Shown here: positions 19,104 to 29,518 of the stretch, piece by piece | How positions within the stretch are numbered: the stretch's first letter is position 1 | Layout of the letters: each line of letters begins with the position of its first letter | Source of the DNA: Siphonodentalium dalli | Taxonomy: Eukaryota > Mollusca > Scaphopoda > Gadilida > Siphonodentaliidae | Length of the DNA stretch: 64,000 nt | Assembly (NCBI GenBank): GCA_032622095.1 | Contig: CP136066.1 | Span: 171,192,664-171,256,663, forward strand | Direction: 5' to 3' | Program-made: the position numbers and the translations under genes | Notes under the pieces: generated by a model | The model's database searches: none | What the model was told of the DNA's origin: nothing | The model's input: the letters and a program-made list of their open reading frames with translations, nothing else

Positions 19104-21353
19104 TATGATATATATCTGTATATCACTGGCTATAAAATCCAAAATACTTGTCAAATTAGGTTCTTATAACAATTGATATATGTGTCGTTGACATGCCCAC
19201 GTTATGGGTCATTTGCATTATCATGTGACTATTACCACCTTGAATTTTTTTGAAAATACCTTGAAAAGTTGTCATTTTTTATGAAAAATCTTACTATTTT
19301 TTTGGCTGATGTAAGTGAAAGAAGGCATCAGCAGCAAGAATAGCCACATCAAGCATGAGATATTCATTGGACTGAAAGACCAGGCTCTGTAAAATGCATT
19401 AAAATGCTTTAAAGTGACTCCCAGGAATCAAAAATGATAAAAAGCTATTTTTTGCCTTTAGGTTACACTGGTGTAAATGTTTTCCATAGGCCTCAGTGCT
19501 AACGTTTTAGCGTATAGTGTTGGCAATATAAATGTTGGGTCCAAAATTTTCTTTAAATCTGAAAAATTTACATTTTGGGAAACTTTTTACACAAAAAAAT
19601 CATGTCTGTCTAGCAGGGAATTCGCCTTTAAATCTTATGTTTGCGTAACTAGTGTCAGAACCGCATAAAAAAATACAGTCATATTTTAGACCACACCAAA
19701 AAATTCAAACTTCACTACAAAGGGTTAATTCCTGTGCCAATGGTTATTTTACCTATGGGAAATCATAGGGAAGAGGTGTGATGATTTTTTTCTGTGAAAA
19801 GCACACAAGGCTATTGACCAATCAGGGCCCAGTGTCTATTTTATTCTCTCCTATATATTCCTCCCGCATCCGCTAGATGTCACTCGGAACCTTATTTACA
19901 CCAGTGTAACCTAAAGCGATAGCCCGCTTTTTCGCGGAATAATTGTAACTCCCTACATTTCTTCAGAATTGCCCATCAATGGAAAAAATGTGTTCAAAAA
20001 CAATATCACTTCTGTGGTTCTTTATTTATCACACACAATTTAACCCCACCCCCTTTAACAAATTATTCATCAAAAAAGCACAATTTTCCACCACCAGTCA
20101 TGTTCAGGCCCCATTTTCACTCAGTTTTAGGGGTCTGGTATTGCAAACTTGGATCAGCTATGGAAGACTGTTCAATATTCTTTCCATGAGAGAACTTCTG
20201 GTGATGTGAGGTCATTGAGTCCAGATCTGATCAGCTGAGCATCAAGCGCATGACTTTATCAGCACATTGAAGAATAAAATATGACATTTTCAGGTCTGCA
20301 AGGGTGATCCAAGATAACTGGATGTGGGTGTATATTGAATTAGTTGAATAAAGATATGCTCTCTTTGAATTGCAGAAGCATTTTCTTAAATGTGTCCAAG
20401 TTTTAGTGCTATTAACCTTCAAATGACCATACCCACCAGTGGAAATTACACACTTTTATGATATATATCTGTATAGCACTGGCTATAAAATCCAAAATAC
20501 TTGTCAAATTAGGTTCTTATAACAATTGATATATGTGTCGTTGACATGCCCATGTTATGGGTCATTTGCATTTCATGTGACTATTACCACCTTGAATTTT
20601 TTTGAAAATACCTTGAAAAGTTGTCATTTTTTATGAAAAATCTTACTATTTTTTTGGCTGATGTAAGTGAAAGAAGGCATCAGCAGCAAGAATAGCCACA
20701 TCAAGCATGAGATATTCATTGGACTGAAAGACCAGGCTCTGTAAAATGCATTAAAATGCTTTAAAGTGACTCCCAGGAATCAAAAATGATAAAAAGCTAT
20801 TTTTTGCCTAAAGCGATAGCCCGCTTTTTCGCGGAATAATTGTAACTCCCTACATTTCTTCAGAATTGCCCATCAATGGAAAAAATGTGTTCAAAAACAA
20901 TATCACTTCTGTGGTTCTTTATTTATCACACACAATTTAACCCCACCCCCTTTAACAAATTATTCATCAAAAAAGCACAATTTTCCACCACCAGTCATGT
21001 TCAGGCCCCATTTTCACTCAGTTTTAGGGGTCTGGTATTGCAAACTTGGATCAGCTATGGAAGACTGTTCAATATTCTTTCCATGAGAGAACTTCTGGTG
21101 ATGTGAGGTCATTGAGTCCAGATCTGATCAGCTGAGCATCAAGCGCATGACTTTATCAGCACATTGAAGAATAAAATATGACATTTTCAGGTCTGCAAGG
21201 GTGATCCAAGATAACTGGATGTGGGTGTATATTGAATTAGTTGAATAAAGATATGCTCTCTTTGAATTGCTGAAGCATTTTCTTAAATGTGTCCAAGTTT
21301 TAGTGCTATTAACCTTCAAATGACCATACCCACCAGTGGAAATTACACACTTT
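19104..21353. repeat. Satellite array, units 9-10, between the two DIRS copies
   Basis: Unit 9 starts at 19110 and carries a MITE; unit 10 starts at 20463 and is plain. Private variants (TGTTTGCGTAAC in the MITE, GAATTGCAGAAG in unit 9, TGTATAGCAC and TTTGCATTTCATG in unit 10) all recur in units 11-12, which marks this stretch as part of a duplicated block. The second half of unit 10, from GCCTAAAGCG on, instead matches unit 8. Confidence 0.9.
19461..19911. mobile_element. MITE copy 4 in satellite unit 9
   Basis: Same element and site; left-side class. Private T-to-G change in TGTTTGCGTAAC, shared only with copy 5. Confidence 0.85.
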
Positions 21354-21372
21354 CATTTCATACTTTCATGTC

Positions 21373-21516
21373 ATTAATATTACATATGGAATTCTACTCT
21401 AGCCCAATCTTAACTCGCCGCTCGGTGAAGCAAAGCGAAACGCCCAATCAAAAACCACGTGACTCCAGCGTCCTACTTCGCTCAGCTGTAACTAATCCCT
21501 CCACTTTCTTTCTGGC
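21373..21516 (+). repeat. Left inverted terminal repeat of DIRS copy 2
   Basis: Counterpart of 14017-14160; pairs with 26265-26407. Confidence 0.85.
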
Positions 21517-21572
21517 GTAGCTTGTATCAGCACGCTCGGTGTTTTTTGCTTGCTAATTTACTTTACATTAAA

Positions 21573-22928
21573 ATGACTGAAGCGGGAGTCCGCGATTCGA
21601 TTTCGGAGTCCGACACATGTCGGGATACTCCTAGACGAAAACGAAAAACTCAGTATGATTTACTGGAGAACCGATGTGATGCTATGCAATCGGATATGAA
21701 CACAAAGTTCACTACCATGTCCAGCTCTATAGACCAAATCAAGACTTTGTTAGAAAGTCAAGTCAGAACTGGGCACCGAAATGACAATGTGGGTCAATCT
21801 AGTGTGTCACCTTCTCCATTACCCCGACGTGTGAGGTCGAGGGTAGGGGATAGAGACTCGGACTCGGACATTATGAGCATCCACGCGAGGGATGTAGACT
21901 CATATTTGTCGGATCAGGAGTCCAACGATGGGGTGGAGAACGAGAAAGTTAACGACATTACTCTGAGCAAAAGTTTGGCGGAATTGTTTGGAGAGCAAAG
22001 TTTCCGCGTCAAAGATAACAACCAAAAGGACGGGTTGGCGATTGACAAAGCGCAACGTTCTTTATTGGAGTCCAGTTATAGGTCTGGTTCACCCAAATTT
22101 ATGTCTGCTTTCGCGGAAGAGACATTTGATCGTTTTCCTGTTGATGCCGAGACAGAGAATTTCCTCACCGTTCCAACTTTGGATCCGTTGGTAGGGGAGG
22201 CCATTGCCAAGAAGTATGGCACTAAAGGGGGGTCAAAGGGACATTCCAGTTCCAAGGCCACATCGCTGCATTCCCAGCCGTGCAAAATGATCGAACAAGC
22301 AGCATACCGCGGACAACAAGCGGCTCGAATGGGTATAATTACTCATCTCTATTCGCAACAAGCTTTGGCGAAGTTGTTAACTTGCTTGGAAACAGATGAT
22401 GTGGATAAGGAAGAAGCTATTGCTAACATCCGCACTGTTTTTGACATTTCGTCCAAGAGTTTGGATCAAGCAGGCAGAACCGGTGCGTTTCTGCATAAGA
22501 TACGCCGTATGTGTGCGTTGAGTGATACCGGTTGGTGGGAGTCGGACGTTACGGGGGATATGGAAAATCTCCCTTTCACTTCAGAGGGAGTTTTTGGTGA
22601 GGGTCTGGAGCCCCTGTTGAAGGCTCGTAGAGAACGACGCAAACAGGTTCAAGAGCTTCTACCTGAATGTTCCAAGCCTTATATTGATAAGCGTAAAAGG
22701 AAGGACAACTCTTCTTCCGCGGAACGACCGGAAGCGAAGAAATTTGTCAACAAACAATTTGACCGACCACGTGCTTCCGAGAGTCGGCCGAGTGCATCTG
22801 CCAGCTATGATCGCGGTTTTCAGCGCGATTCCTTTCGAATTCCCAAAACGACAGGATACGATAACAGGAACGGGAATTCCACCCGTGGTCGCGGTCGAGC
22901 CAGAGGAGGCAGATACGGATCACAATGA
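21573..22928 (+). CDS. Gag-like protein (ORF1) of DIRS copy 2
   Basis: A 451-residue protein identical to that of copy 1: N-terminal coiled-coil-like segment, Ser/acidic middle, Arg/Gly-rich basic tail, no CCHC knuckle. Same ATG context and same TGA stop (22926-22928). Its identity with copy 1 argues for a recent duplication or continued homogenisation, not for two independent functional genes. Confidence 0.8.
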   Translation: MTEAGVRDSISESDTCRDTPRRKRKTQYDLLENRCDAMQSDMNTKFTTMSSSIDQIKTLLESQVRTGHRNDNVGQSSVSPSPLPRRVRSRVGDRDSDSDIMSIHARDVDSYLSDQESNDGVENEKVNDITLSKSLAELFGEQSFRVKDNNQKDGLAIDKAQRSLLESSYRSGSPKFMSAFAEETFDRFPVDAETENFLTVPTLDPLVGEAIAKKYGTKGGSKGHSSSKATSLHSQPCKMIEQAAYRGQQAARMGIITHLYSQQALAKLLTCLETDDVDKEEAIANIRTVFDISSKSLDQAGRTGAFLHKIRRMCALSDTGWWESDVTGDMENLPFTSEGVFGEGLEPLLKARRERRKQVQELLPECSKPYIDKRKRKDNSSSAERPEAKKFVNKQFDRPRASESRPSASASYDRGFQRDSFRIPKTTGYDNRNGNSTRGRGRARGGRYGSQ

Positions 22929-24991
22929 CTATCTTGTAAGTATCGTCCATCCTTTAACAAACGTGCCTGTGGGAGGTCGGTTGTCACATTTTTCGAAATT
23001 CTGGCATCAAGTGACAACCGATCAATGGGTGTTGAGAACAATAACGGAAGGTTTTCTGTTCGACTTCCACACTCATCCAGAATTTATGGGGGTCAAAGAG
23101 ACCAAGGTTCCTCCCCATCAAATAAATTTGATTCAACAGGAGATAGAAAATCTTCTGATCAAAAATGTCATAGAAAGGGTTCCACACCATATGGTTCTCG
23201 ACGGTTTTTACAGCACTCTTTTTCTTGTGCCAAAGAAAAACGGGAAATGGAGGCCGGTTCTGAATGTCAAACCACTAAATCAGTTTATTGTGAAAAAGCA
23301 CTTCAAAATGGACACTGTTCAGTCAGTTCTTCAGCTTCTCCTCATAGGAGATCAGGCTTTCACGCTGGACCTATGCGACGCATATTTCCATGTGAAAATC
23401 GAAGAACACAATCGAAAATATCTGAGGTTTCAATTTCAAAAGAAAACTTATCAGTTTCGAGCCCTATGTTTTGGTCCAACAATGTCGCCTCGTGTGTTCA
23501 CAAGAATCACCTCCGTGGTCGCAGCTTACCTGCGTATGAGGGGTATACGTCTGATTTCATTCTTGGACGATTGGTTGGTGGTGAATTCCAACCGGACTCA
23601 ATTGATCACAGATCGCAGACTCGTTCTCAATATTTTGACAAGTCTAGGGTTTCTGATCAACGTAAAAAAAATCACAACTGATGATCAGCCAACAGTTCAA
23701 TTACCTGGGCTGCCGGTTCAATCTCATGCAAGGCATGGTTTATCCTTCGGAGGAACGAGTGTTATCTCTGAAGAAAATCACATTCAGTCTAATGAAAGGA
23801 CCAAACAGTGCCCGGCAGTACTTGGTACTGTTAGGGATAATTGCGTCACTCTTAGATCTCATTCCCAATGCTCGATTTTTCATGCGACCGATTCAGTGGC
23901 ATCTGAAAAAGTATTGGTCTCCATTACGAATGGAGTTAACCCACAGCATTCCTTTGACTGTGGATCTCATAAGTCACTTAACATGGTGGTTACAGGATCG
24001 GAACATTTTGAGAGGCCGATCTCTCACACCATCCTCGACCGAAATCACAATCACCACGGACGCAGCCAAGACACATGGTTGGGGCGGGGTGATGAACAAT
24101 TCGGTGGTACAGGGACTTTGGACCCCTATGGAACGGTTAGCACACATAAATTGTCTGGAACTAGAAGCTGTCCTCCGGACAGTGTCTCATTTTCTATTGG
24201 AAATCAGAGGGCGCAATGTGTTGATACAGACAGACAACACAACAGTCAGTCATTATATAAACAAACAAGGGGGCACAAGGTCTCCAAATCTGTGGAAATT
24301 GACACAGAAATTATGGATGTTAGCGATCAAGAACAATATAGTGTTGAAAGCAATCCATATTCGAGGGCGGAACAATGTGTTGGCGGACTTTCTGAGTCGA
24401 CACAAGTTAGATCAGAACGAATGGTGTCTCAATCGCGAGTTAGTACACCAATTATTCAACCGGTGGGGTCGACCGGAATTAGATCTGTTTGCAACAGCTC
24501 AAAATACTCAGACCGAGAGTTTTTGTGCTTGGACGTACCAACGACAAGCCAAATTCCGGGATGCATTATCAATACCTTGGACCAACATGTATGCGTATGC
24601 ATTTCCACCATTTCCTCTCTTAACGAGGGTGTTATCTCACATGATACAGTTTCATTGCACCACACTTTTGATCGCACCATGTTGGCCTCGGAGGTGTTGG
24701 TATCCTCGATTGCTTCAATTACTCGTGGCGCCTCCAGTGTTGTTGCCTCTGTGTCCGAAATTTCTGACACAGGAGCAGGAAATGATAGTGCACTCGAGTC
24801 CAGAACATCTGAACTTGATGGGCTGGCTTCTGTCGACCGACAGTATGAAACAGCAGGCATTTCGACGGGGGCTCGAAGATTGTTATCTTCCTCCCGCAGG
24901 CCAGGTACCAGAAAAGACTATGATTGTAAGTTTGGACAATTCAGTCGCTGGTGTCATCGAGAACAAATTGATCCCTATACAGCTTCTCTAA
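22807..24991 (+). pseudogene. RT / RNase H / methyltransferase-like polyprotein of DIRS copy 2, frameshifted
   Basis: Identical to the copy-1 polyprotein, including the run of eight A (23664-23671) that separates the RT frame (with FLDDWLVV) from the frame carrying YLGCRF, RNase H (TDAAKTHGW, LELEAV, QTDNTT, LADFLSR) and the methyltransferase-like segment (PELDLFAT, YAFPPF). Sharing of the shift means it predates the duplication, so a random sequencing error in one copy is unlikely. A systematic homopolymer or assembly error affecting both is still possible. Confidence 0.8.
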
Positions 24992-25848
24992 CAGTATGTT
25001 TAAATTTTTTGTCTTCCTTATTTGACAAAGGATTAGCTTACTCAACTATTACTGGGTATCGATCTATGATGTCAGCAATTTTACCGACTATTGAAGGACA
25101 TCCCATAGGTCAACATCCTAGGGTCATCAGAATGTTGAAAGGTGTTTTTAACGAACGACCTCCAATTCGACATTTATTACCATCATGGGATCTTTCTATC
25201 ATTTTAGAATGCCTACAGGTGCCGCCTTTCGAACCAATGGAGGATGTTTCATTAAGGCTGATGACTTTAAAGACTGTTATGTTGGTGGCTGTTACTTCCT
25301 TTAGACGTTGTAGTGACCTACAGGCGCTGAATATTGGAGAAGGCTATATAAACATTCAACCTCAAGGTATTCTGTTTAGAAGGGTTGGTTTGTCTAAACA
25401 GGATCGTCCAAATCACATAACGCAGTCGATTTTTATTCCTAGTTTTCCACAATGTGAAAAGCTGGACCCTAAGAGGGCATTGATTCTGTATCTTAATCGT
25501 ACAGTTGGGTTCCGTAGCGAAGCTACTACAGTGAATAATTATCGCAATTTGTTTTTGGCTTTGAATAAACCTCATCACCCAGTGACGAGTCAGACAATTT
25601 CTCGTTGGTTGGTGGATTGTATAAAACTATGTTATCATGAAAAGCAGCAAGTTTTAGATCATGTTACTGGTCATTCAACGAGAAGTGTGGCACCATCTTG
25701 GGCCCTTTTTAATGGCGCATCTGTGCAACAGGTTCTTGAAACGGCTGATTGGTCACAAGAATCCACTTTTGTTAAACATTATTTGAAAATTGTTCATCCT
25801 GAGGTTTTGTCTACCAGACAATCTAATGTTGGGCCTGAAGGGCTATAG
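24679..25848 (+). CDS. Tyrosine recombinase (YR) of DIRS copy 2
   Basis: Identical to the copy-1 recombinase, with the complete catalytic set (Arg in SFRRCSDL, HSTR, Trp in ADWSQ, Tyr in FVKHYLK). The start at ATG 24679 is a guess, since the frame is open well upstream. The end overlaps nothing; the circle-junction sequence follows about 260 bases later. Confidence 0.85.
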   Translation: MLASEVLVSSIASITRGASSVVASVSEISDTGAGNDSALESRTSELDGLASVDRQYETAGISTGARRLLSSSRRPGTRKDYDCKFGQFSRWCHREQIDPYTASLTVCLNFLSSLFDKGLAYSTITGYRSMMSAILPTIEGHPIGQHPRVIRMLKGVFNERPPIRHLLPSWDLSIILECLQVPPFEPMEDVSLRLMTLKTVMLVAVTSFRRCSDLQALNIGEGYINIQPQGILFRRVGLSKQDRPNHITQSIFIPSFPQCEKLDPKRALILYLNRTVGFRSEATTVNNYRNLFLALNKPHHPVTSQTISRWLVDCIKLCYHEKQQVLDHVTGHSTRSVAPSWALFNGASVQQVLETADWSQESTFVKHYLKIVHPEVLSTRQSNVGPEGL

Positions 25849-26110
25849 TTTGGGAGTGGAACCTCCTTTCTGGCGAGTTGCCAAATTGATTTTTATTATG
25901 TATATAATTGTAATACATGTTTTTTCTGTGTATATATAGGAAGTGTTTTGATATGTATACATTTGGGAAATACTTTGTGAGGGAAGAATGATGATTAATG
26001 GGAAGAAAAGAACAAGTTGTGAGTAAGATAGTTTATTGTTCTCTTATATCCCACCTCCTTTATAGATTTACTGTTGGAATCGGTAATATTCCATATGTAA
26101 TATTAATGTT

Positions 26111-26212
26111 ATTCCATATGTAATATTAATGACATGAAAGTATGAAATGAAAATGAGAAATTTATTTCTCAAATTTAAGTTTTATGAATACTTGTAATGT
26201 CATTAATATTAC
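26111..26212 (-). repeat. Internal circle-junction sequence of DIRS copy 2
   Basis: Counterpart of 18755-18856, complementary to both joined termini of copy 2. Confidence 0.9.
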
Positions 26213-26240
26213 CAACCCTCCCAGCCTCCCCTTGAGGAGC

Positions 26241-26246
26241 AATAAA
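26241..26246 (+). terminator. AATAAA polyadenylation signal, DIRS copy 2
   Basis: Same position relative to the right terminal repeat as in copy 1. Confidence 0.35.
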
Positions 26247-26264
26247 CTTTCTTGGATTATAAAG

Positions 26265-26407
26265 GCCAGAAGAAAGTGGAGGGATTAGTTACAGCTGAGC
26301 GAAGTAGGACGCTGGAGTCACGTGGTTTTTGATTGGGCGTTTCGCTTTGCTTCACCGAGCGGCGAGTTAAGATTGGGCTAGAGTAGAATTCCATATGTAA
26401 TATTAAT
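26265..26407 (-). repeat. Right inverted terminal repeat of DIRS copy 2
   Basis: Reverse complement of 21373-21516, followed by the right-terminal extension to 26456. Confidence 0.85.
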
Positions 26408-26816
26408 TACATTACAAGTATTCATAAAACTGAAATTTGAGAAATAAATTTCTCATTTTTATGATATATATCTGTATATCACTGGCTATAAAATCCAAAA
26501 TACTTGTCAAATTAGGTTCTTATAACAATTGATATATGTGTCGTTGACATGCCCACGTTATGGGTCATTTGCATTATCATGTGACTATTACCACCTTGAA
26601 TTTTTTTGAAAATACCTTGAAAAGTTGTCATTTTTTATGAAAAATCTTACTATTTTTTTGGCTGATGTAAGTGAAAGAAGGCATCAGCAGCAAGAATAGC
26701 CACATCAAGCATGAGATATTCATTGGACTGAAAGACCAGGCTCTGTAAAATGCATTAAAATGCTTTAAAGTGACTCCCAGGAATCAAAAATGATAAAAAG
26801 CTATTTTTTGCCTTTA

Positions 26817-27267
26817 GGTTACACTGGTGTAAATGTTTTCCATAGGCCTCAGTGCTAACGTTTTAGCGTATAGTGTTGGCAATATAAATGTTGGGTCCAA
26901 AATTTTCTTTAAATCTGAAAAATTTACATTTTGGGAAACTTTTTACACAAAAAAATCATGTCTGTCTAGCAGGGAATTCGCCTTTAAATCTTATGTTTGC
27001 GTAACTAGTGTCAGAACCGCATAAAAAAATACAGTCATATTTTAGACCACACCAAAAAATTCAAACTTCACTACAAAGGGTTAATTCCTGTGCCAATGGT
27101 TATTTTACCTATGGGAAATCATAGGGAAGAGGTGTGATGATTTTTTTCTGTGAAAAGCACACAAGGCTATTGACCAATCAGGGCCCAGTGTCTATTTTAT
27201 TCTCTCCTATATATTCCTCCCGCATCCGCTAGATGTCACTCGGAACCTTATTTACACCAGTGTAACC
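26817..27267. mobile_element. MITE copy 5 in satellite unit 11
   Basis: Same element and site; carries the TGTTTGCGTAAC change of copy 4, as expected from the block duplication. Confidence 0.85.
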
Positions 27268-29067
27268 TAAAGCGATAGCCCGCTTTTTCGCGGAATAATT
27301 GTAACTCCCTACATTTCTTCAGAATTGCCCATCAATGGAAAAAATGTGTTCAAAAACAATATCACTTCTGTGGTTCTTTATTTATCACACACAATTTAAC
27401 CCCACCCCCTTTAACAAATTATTCATCAAAAAAGCACAATTTTCCACCACCAGTCATGTTCAGGCCCCATTTTCACTCAGTTTTAGGGGTCTGGTATTGC
27501 AAACTTGGATCAGCTATGGAAGACTGTTCAATATTCTTTCCATGAGAGAACTTCTGGTGATGTGAGGTCATTGAGTCCAGATCTGATCAGCTGAGCATCA
27601 AGCGCATGACTTTATCAGCACATTGAAGAATAAAATATGACATTTTCAGGTCTGCAAGGGTGATCCAAGATAACTGGATGTGGGTGTATATTGAATTAGT
27701 TGAATAAAGATATGCTCTCTTTGAATTGCAGAAGCATTTTCTTAAATGTGTCCAAGTTTTAGTGCTATTAACCTTCAAATGACCATACCCACCAGTGGAA
27801 ATTACACACTTTTATGATATATATCTGTATAGCACTGGCTATAAAATCCAAAATACTTGTCAAATTAGGTTCTTATAACAATTGATATATGTGTCGTTGA
27901 CATGCCCATGTTATGGGTCATTTGCATTTCATGTGACTATTACCACCTTGAATTTTTTTGAAAATACCTTGAAAAGTTGTCATTTTTTATGAAAAATCTT
28001 ACTATTTTTTTGGCTGATGTAAGTGAAAGAAGGCATCAGCAGCAAGAATAGCCACATCAAGCATGAGATATTCATTGGACTGAAAGACCAGGCTCTGTAA
28101 AATGCATTAAAATGCTTTAAAGTGACTCCCAGGAATCAAAAATGATAAAAAGCTATTTTTTGCCTTAAAGCGATAGCCCGCTTTTTCGCGGAATAATTGT
28201 AACTCCCTACATTTCTTCAGAATTGCCCATCAATGGAAAAAATGTGTTCAAAAACAATATCACTTCTGTGGTTCTTTATTTATCACACACAATTTAACCC
28301 CACCCCCTTTAACAAATTATTCATCAAAAAAGCACAATTTTCCACCACCAGTCATGTTCAGGCCCCATTTTCACTCAGTTTTAGGGGTCTGGTATTGCAA
28401 ACTTGGATCAGCTATGGAAGACTGTTCAATATTCTTTCCATGAGAGAACTTCTGGTGATGTGAGGTCATTGAGTCCAGATCTGATCAGCTGAGCATCAAG
28501 CACATGACTTTATCAGCACATTGAAGAATAAAATATGACATTTTCAGGTCTGCAAGGGTGATCCAAGATAACTGGATGTGGGTGTATATTGAATTAGTTG
28601 AATAAAGATATGCTCTCTTTGAATTGCTGAAGCATTTTCTTAAATGTGTCCAAGTTTTAGTGCTATTAACCTTCAAATGACCATACCCACCAGTGGAAAT
28701 TACACACTTTTATGATATATATCTGTATATCACTGGCTATAAAATCCAAAATACTTGTCAAATTAGGTTCTTATAACAATTGATATATGTGTCGTTGACA
28801 TGCCCATGTTATGGGTCATTTGCATTATCATGTGACTATTACCACCTTGAATTTTTTTGAAAATACCTTGAAAAGTTGTCATTTTTTATGAAAAATCTTA
28901 CTATTTTTTTGGCTGATGTAAGTGAAAGAAGGCATCAGCAGCAAGAATAGCCACATCAAGCATGAGATATTCATTGGACTGAAAGACCAGGCTCTGTAAA
29001 ATGCATTAAAATGCTTTAAAGTGACTCCCAGGAATCAAAAATGATAAAAAGCTATTTTTTGCCTTTA

Positions 29068-29518
29068 GGTTACACTGGTGTAAATGTTTTCCATAGGCCT
29101 CAGTGCTAACGTTTTAGCGTATAGTGTTGGTAATATAAATATTGGGTCCAAAATTTTCTTTAAATCTGAAAAATTTACATTTTGGGAAACTTTTTACACA
29201 AAAAAATCATGTCTGTCTAGCAGGGAATTCGCCTTTAAATCTTATGTTTTCGTAACTAGTGTCAGAACCGCATAAAAAAATACAGTCATATTTTAGACCA
29301 CACCAAAAAATTCAAACTTCACTACAAAGGGTTAATTCCTGTGCCAATGGTTATTTTACCTATGGGAAATCATAGGGAAGAGGTGTGATGATTTTTTTCT
29401 GTGAAAAGCACACAAGGTTATTGACCAATCAGGGCCCAGTGTCTATTTTATTCTCTCCTATATATTCCTCCCGCATCCGCTAGATGTCACTCGGAACCTT
29501 ATTTACACCAGTGTAACC
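29068..29518. mobile_element. MITE copy 6 in satellite unit 13
   Basis: Same element and site. First copy of the middle class (GGTTATTGACCAAT). Private TTGGTAATAT; shares AAATATTGGG with copy 8. Confidence 0.85.

Larger units (their letters stand above)
21354..26456 (+). mobile_element. DIRS-type retrotransposon, copy 2
   Basis: This 5103-bp copy is offset by exactly 7356 from copy 1 at every landmark I checked. It sits at the same unit position between TTT 21351-21353 and TTT 26457-26459. All long open frames have the same length and protein sequence as copy 1. The same flanks and shared private variants in the adjoining units show a block duplication rather than a second insertion. Confidence 0.95.

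Noticed and set aside
21354-26456. Independent second insertion of the DIRS element
   Set aside because: Same unit position, identical protein sequences and shared private variants in both flanking units point to duplication of one insertion.
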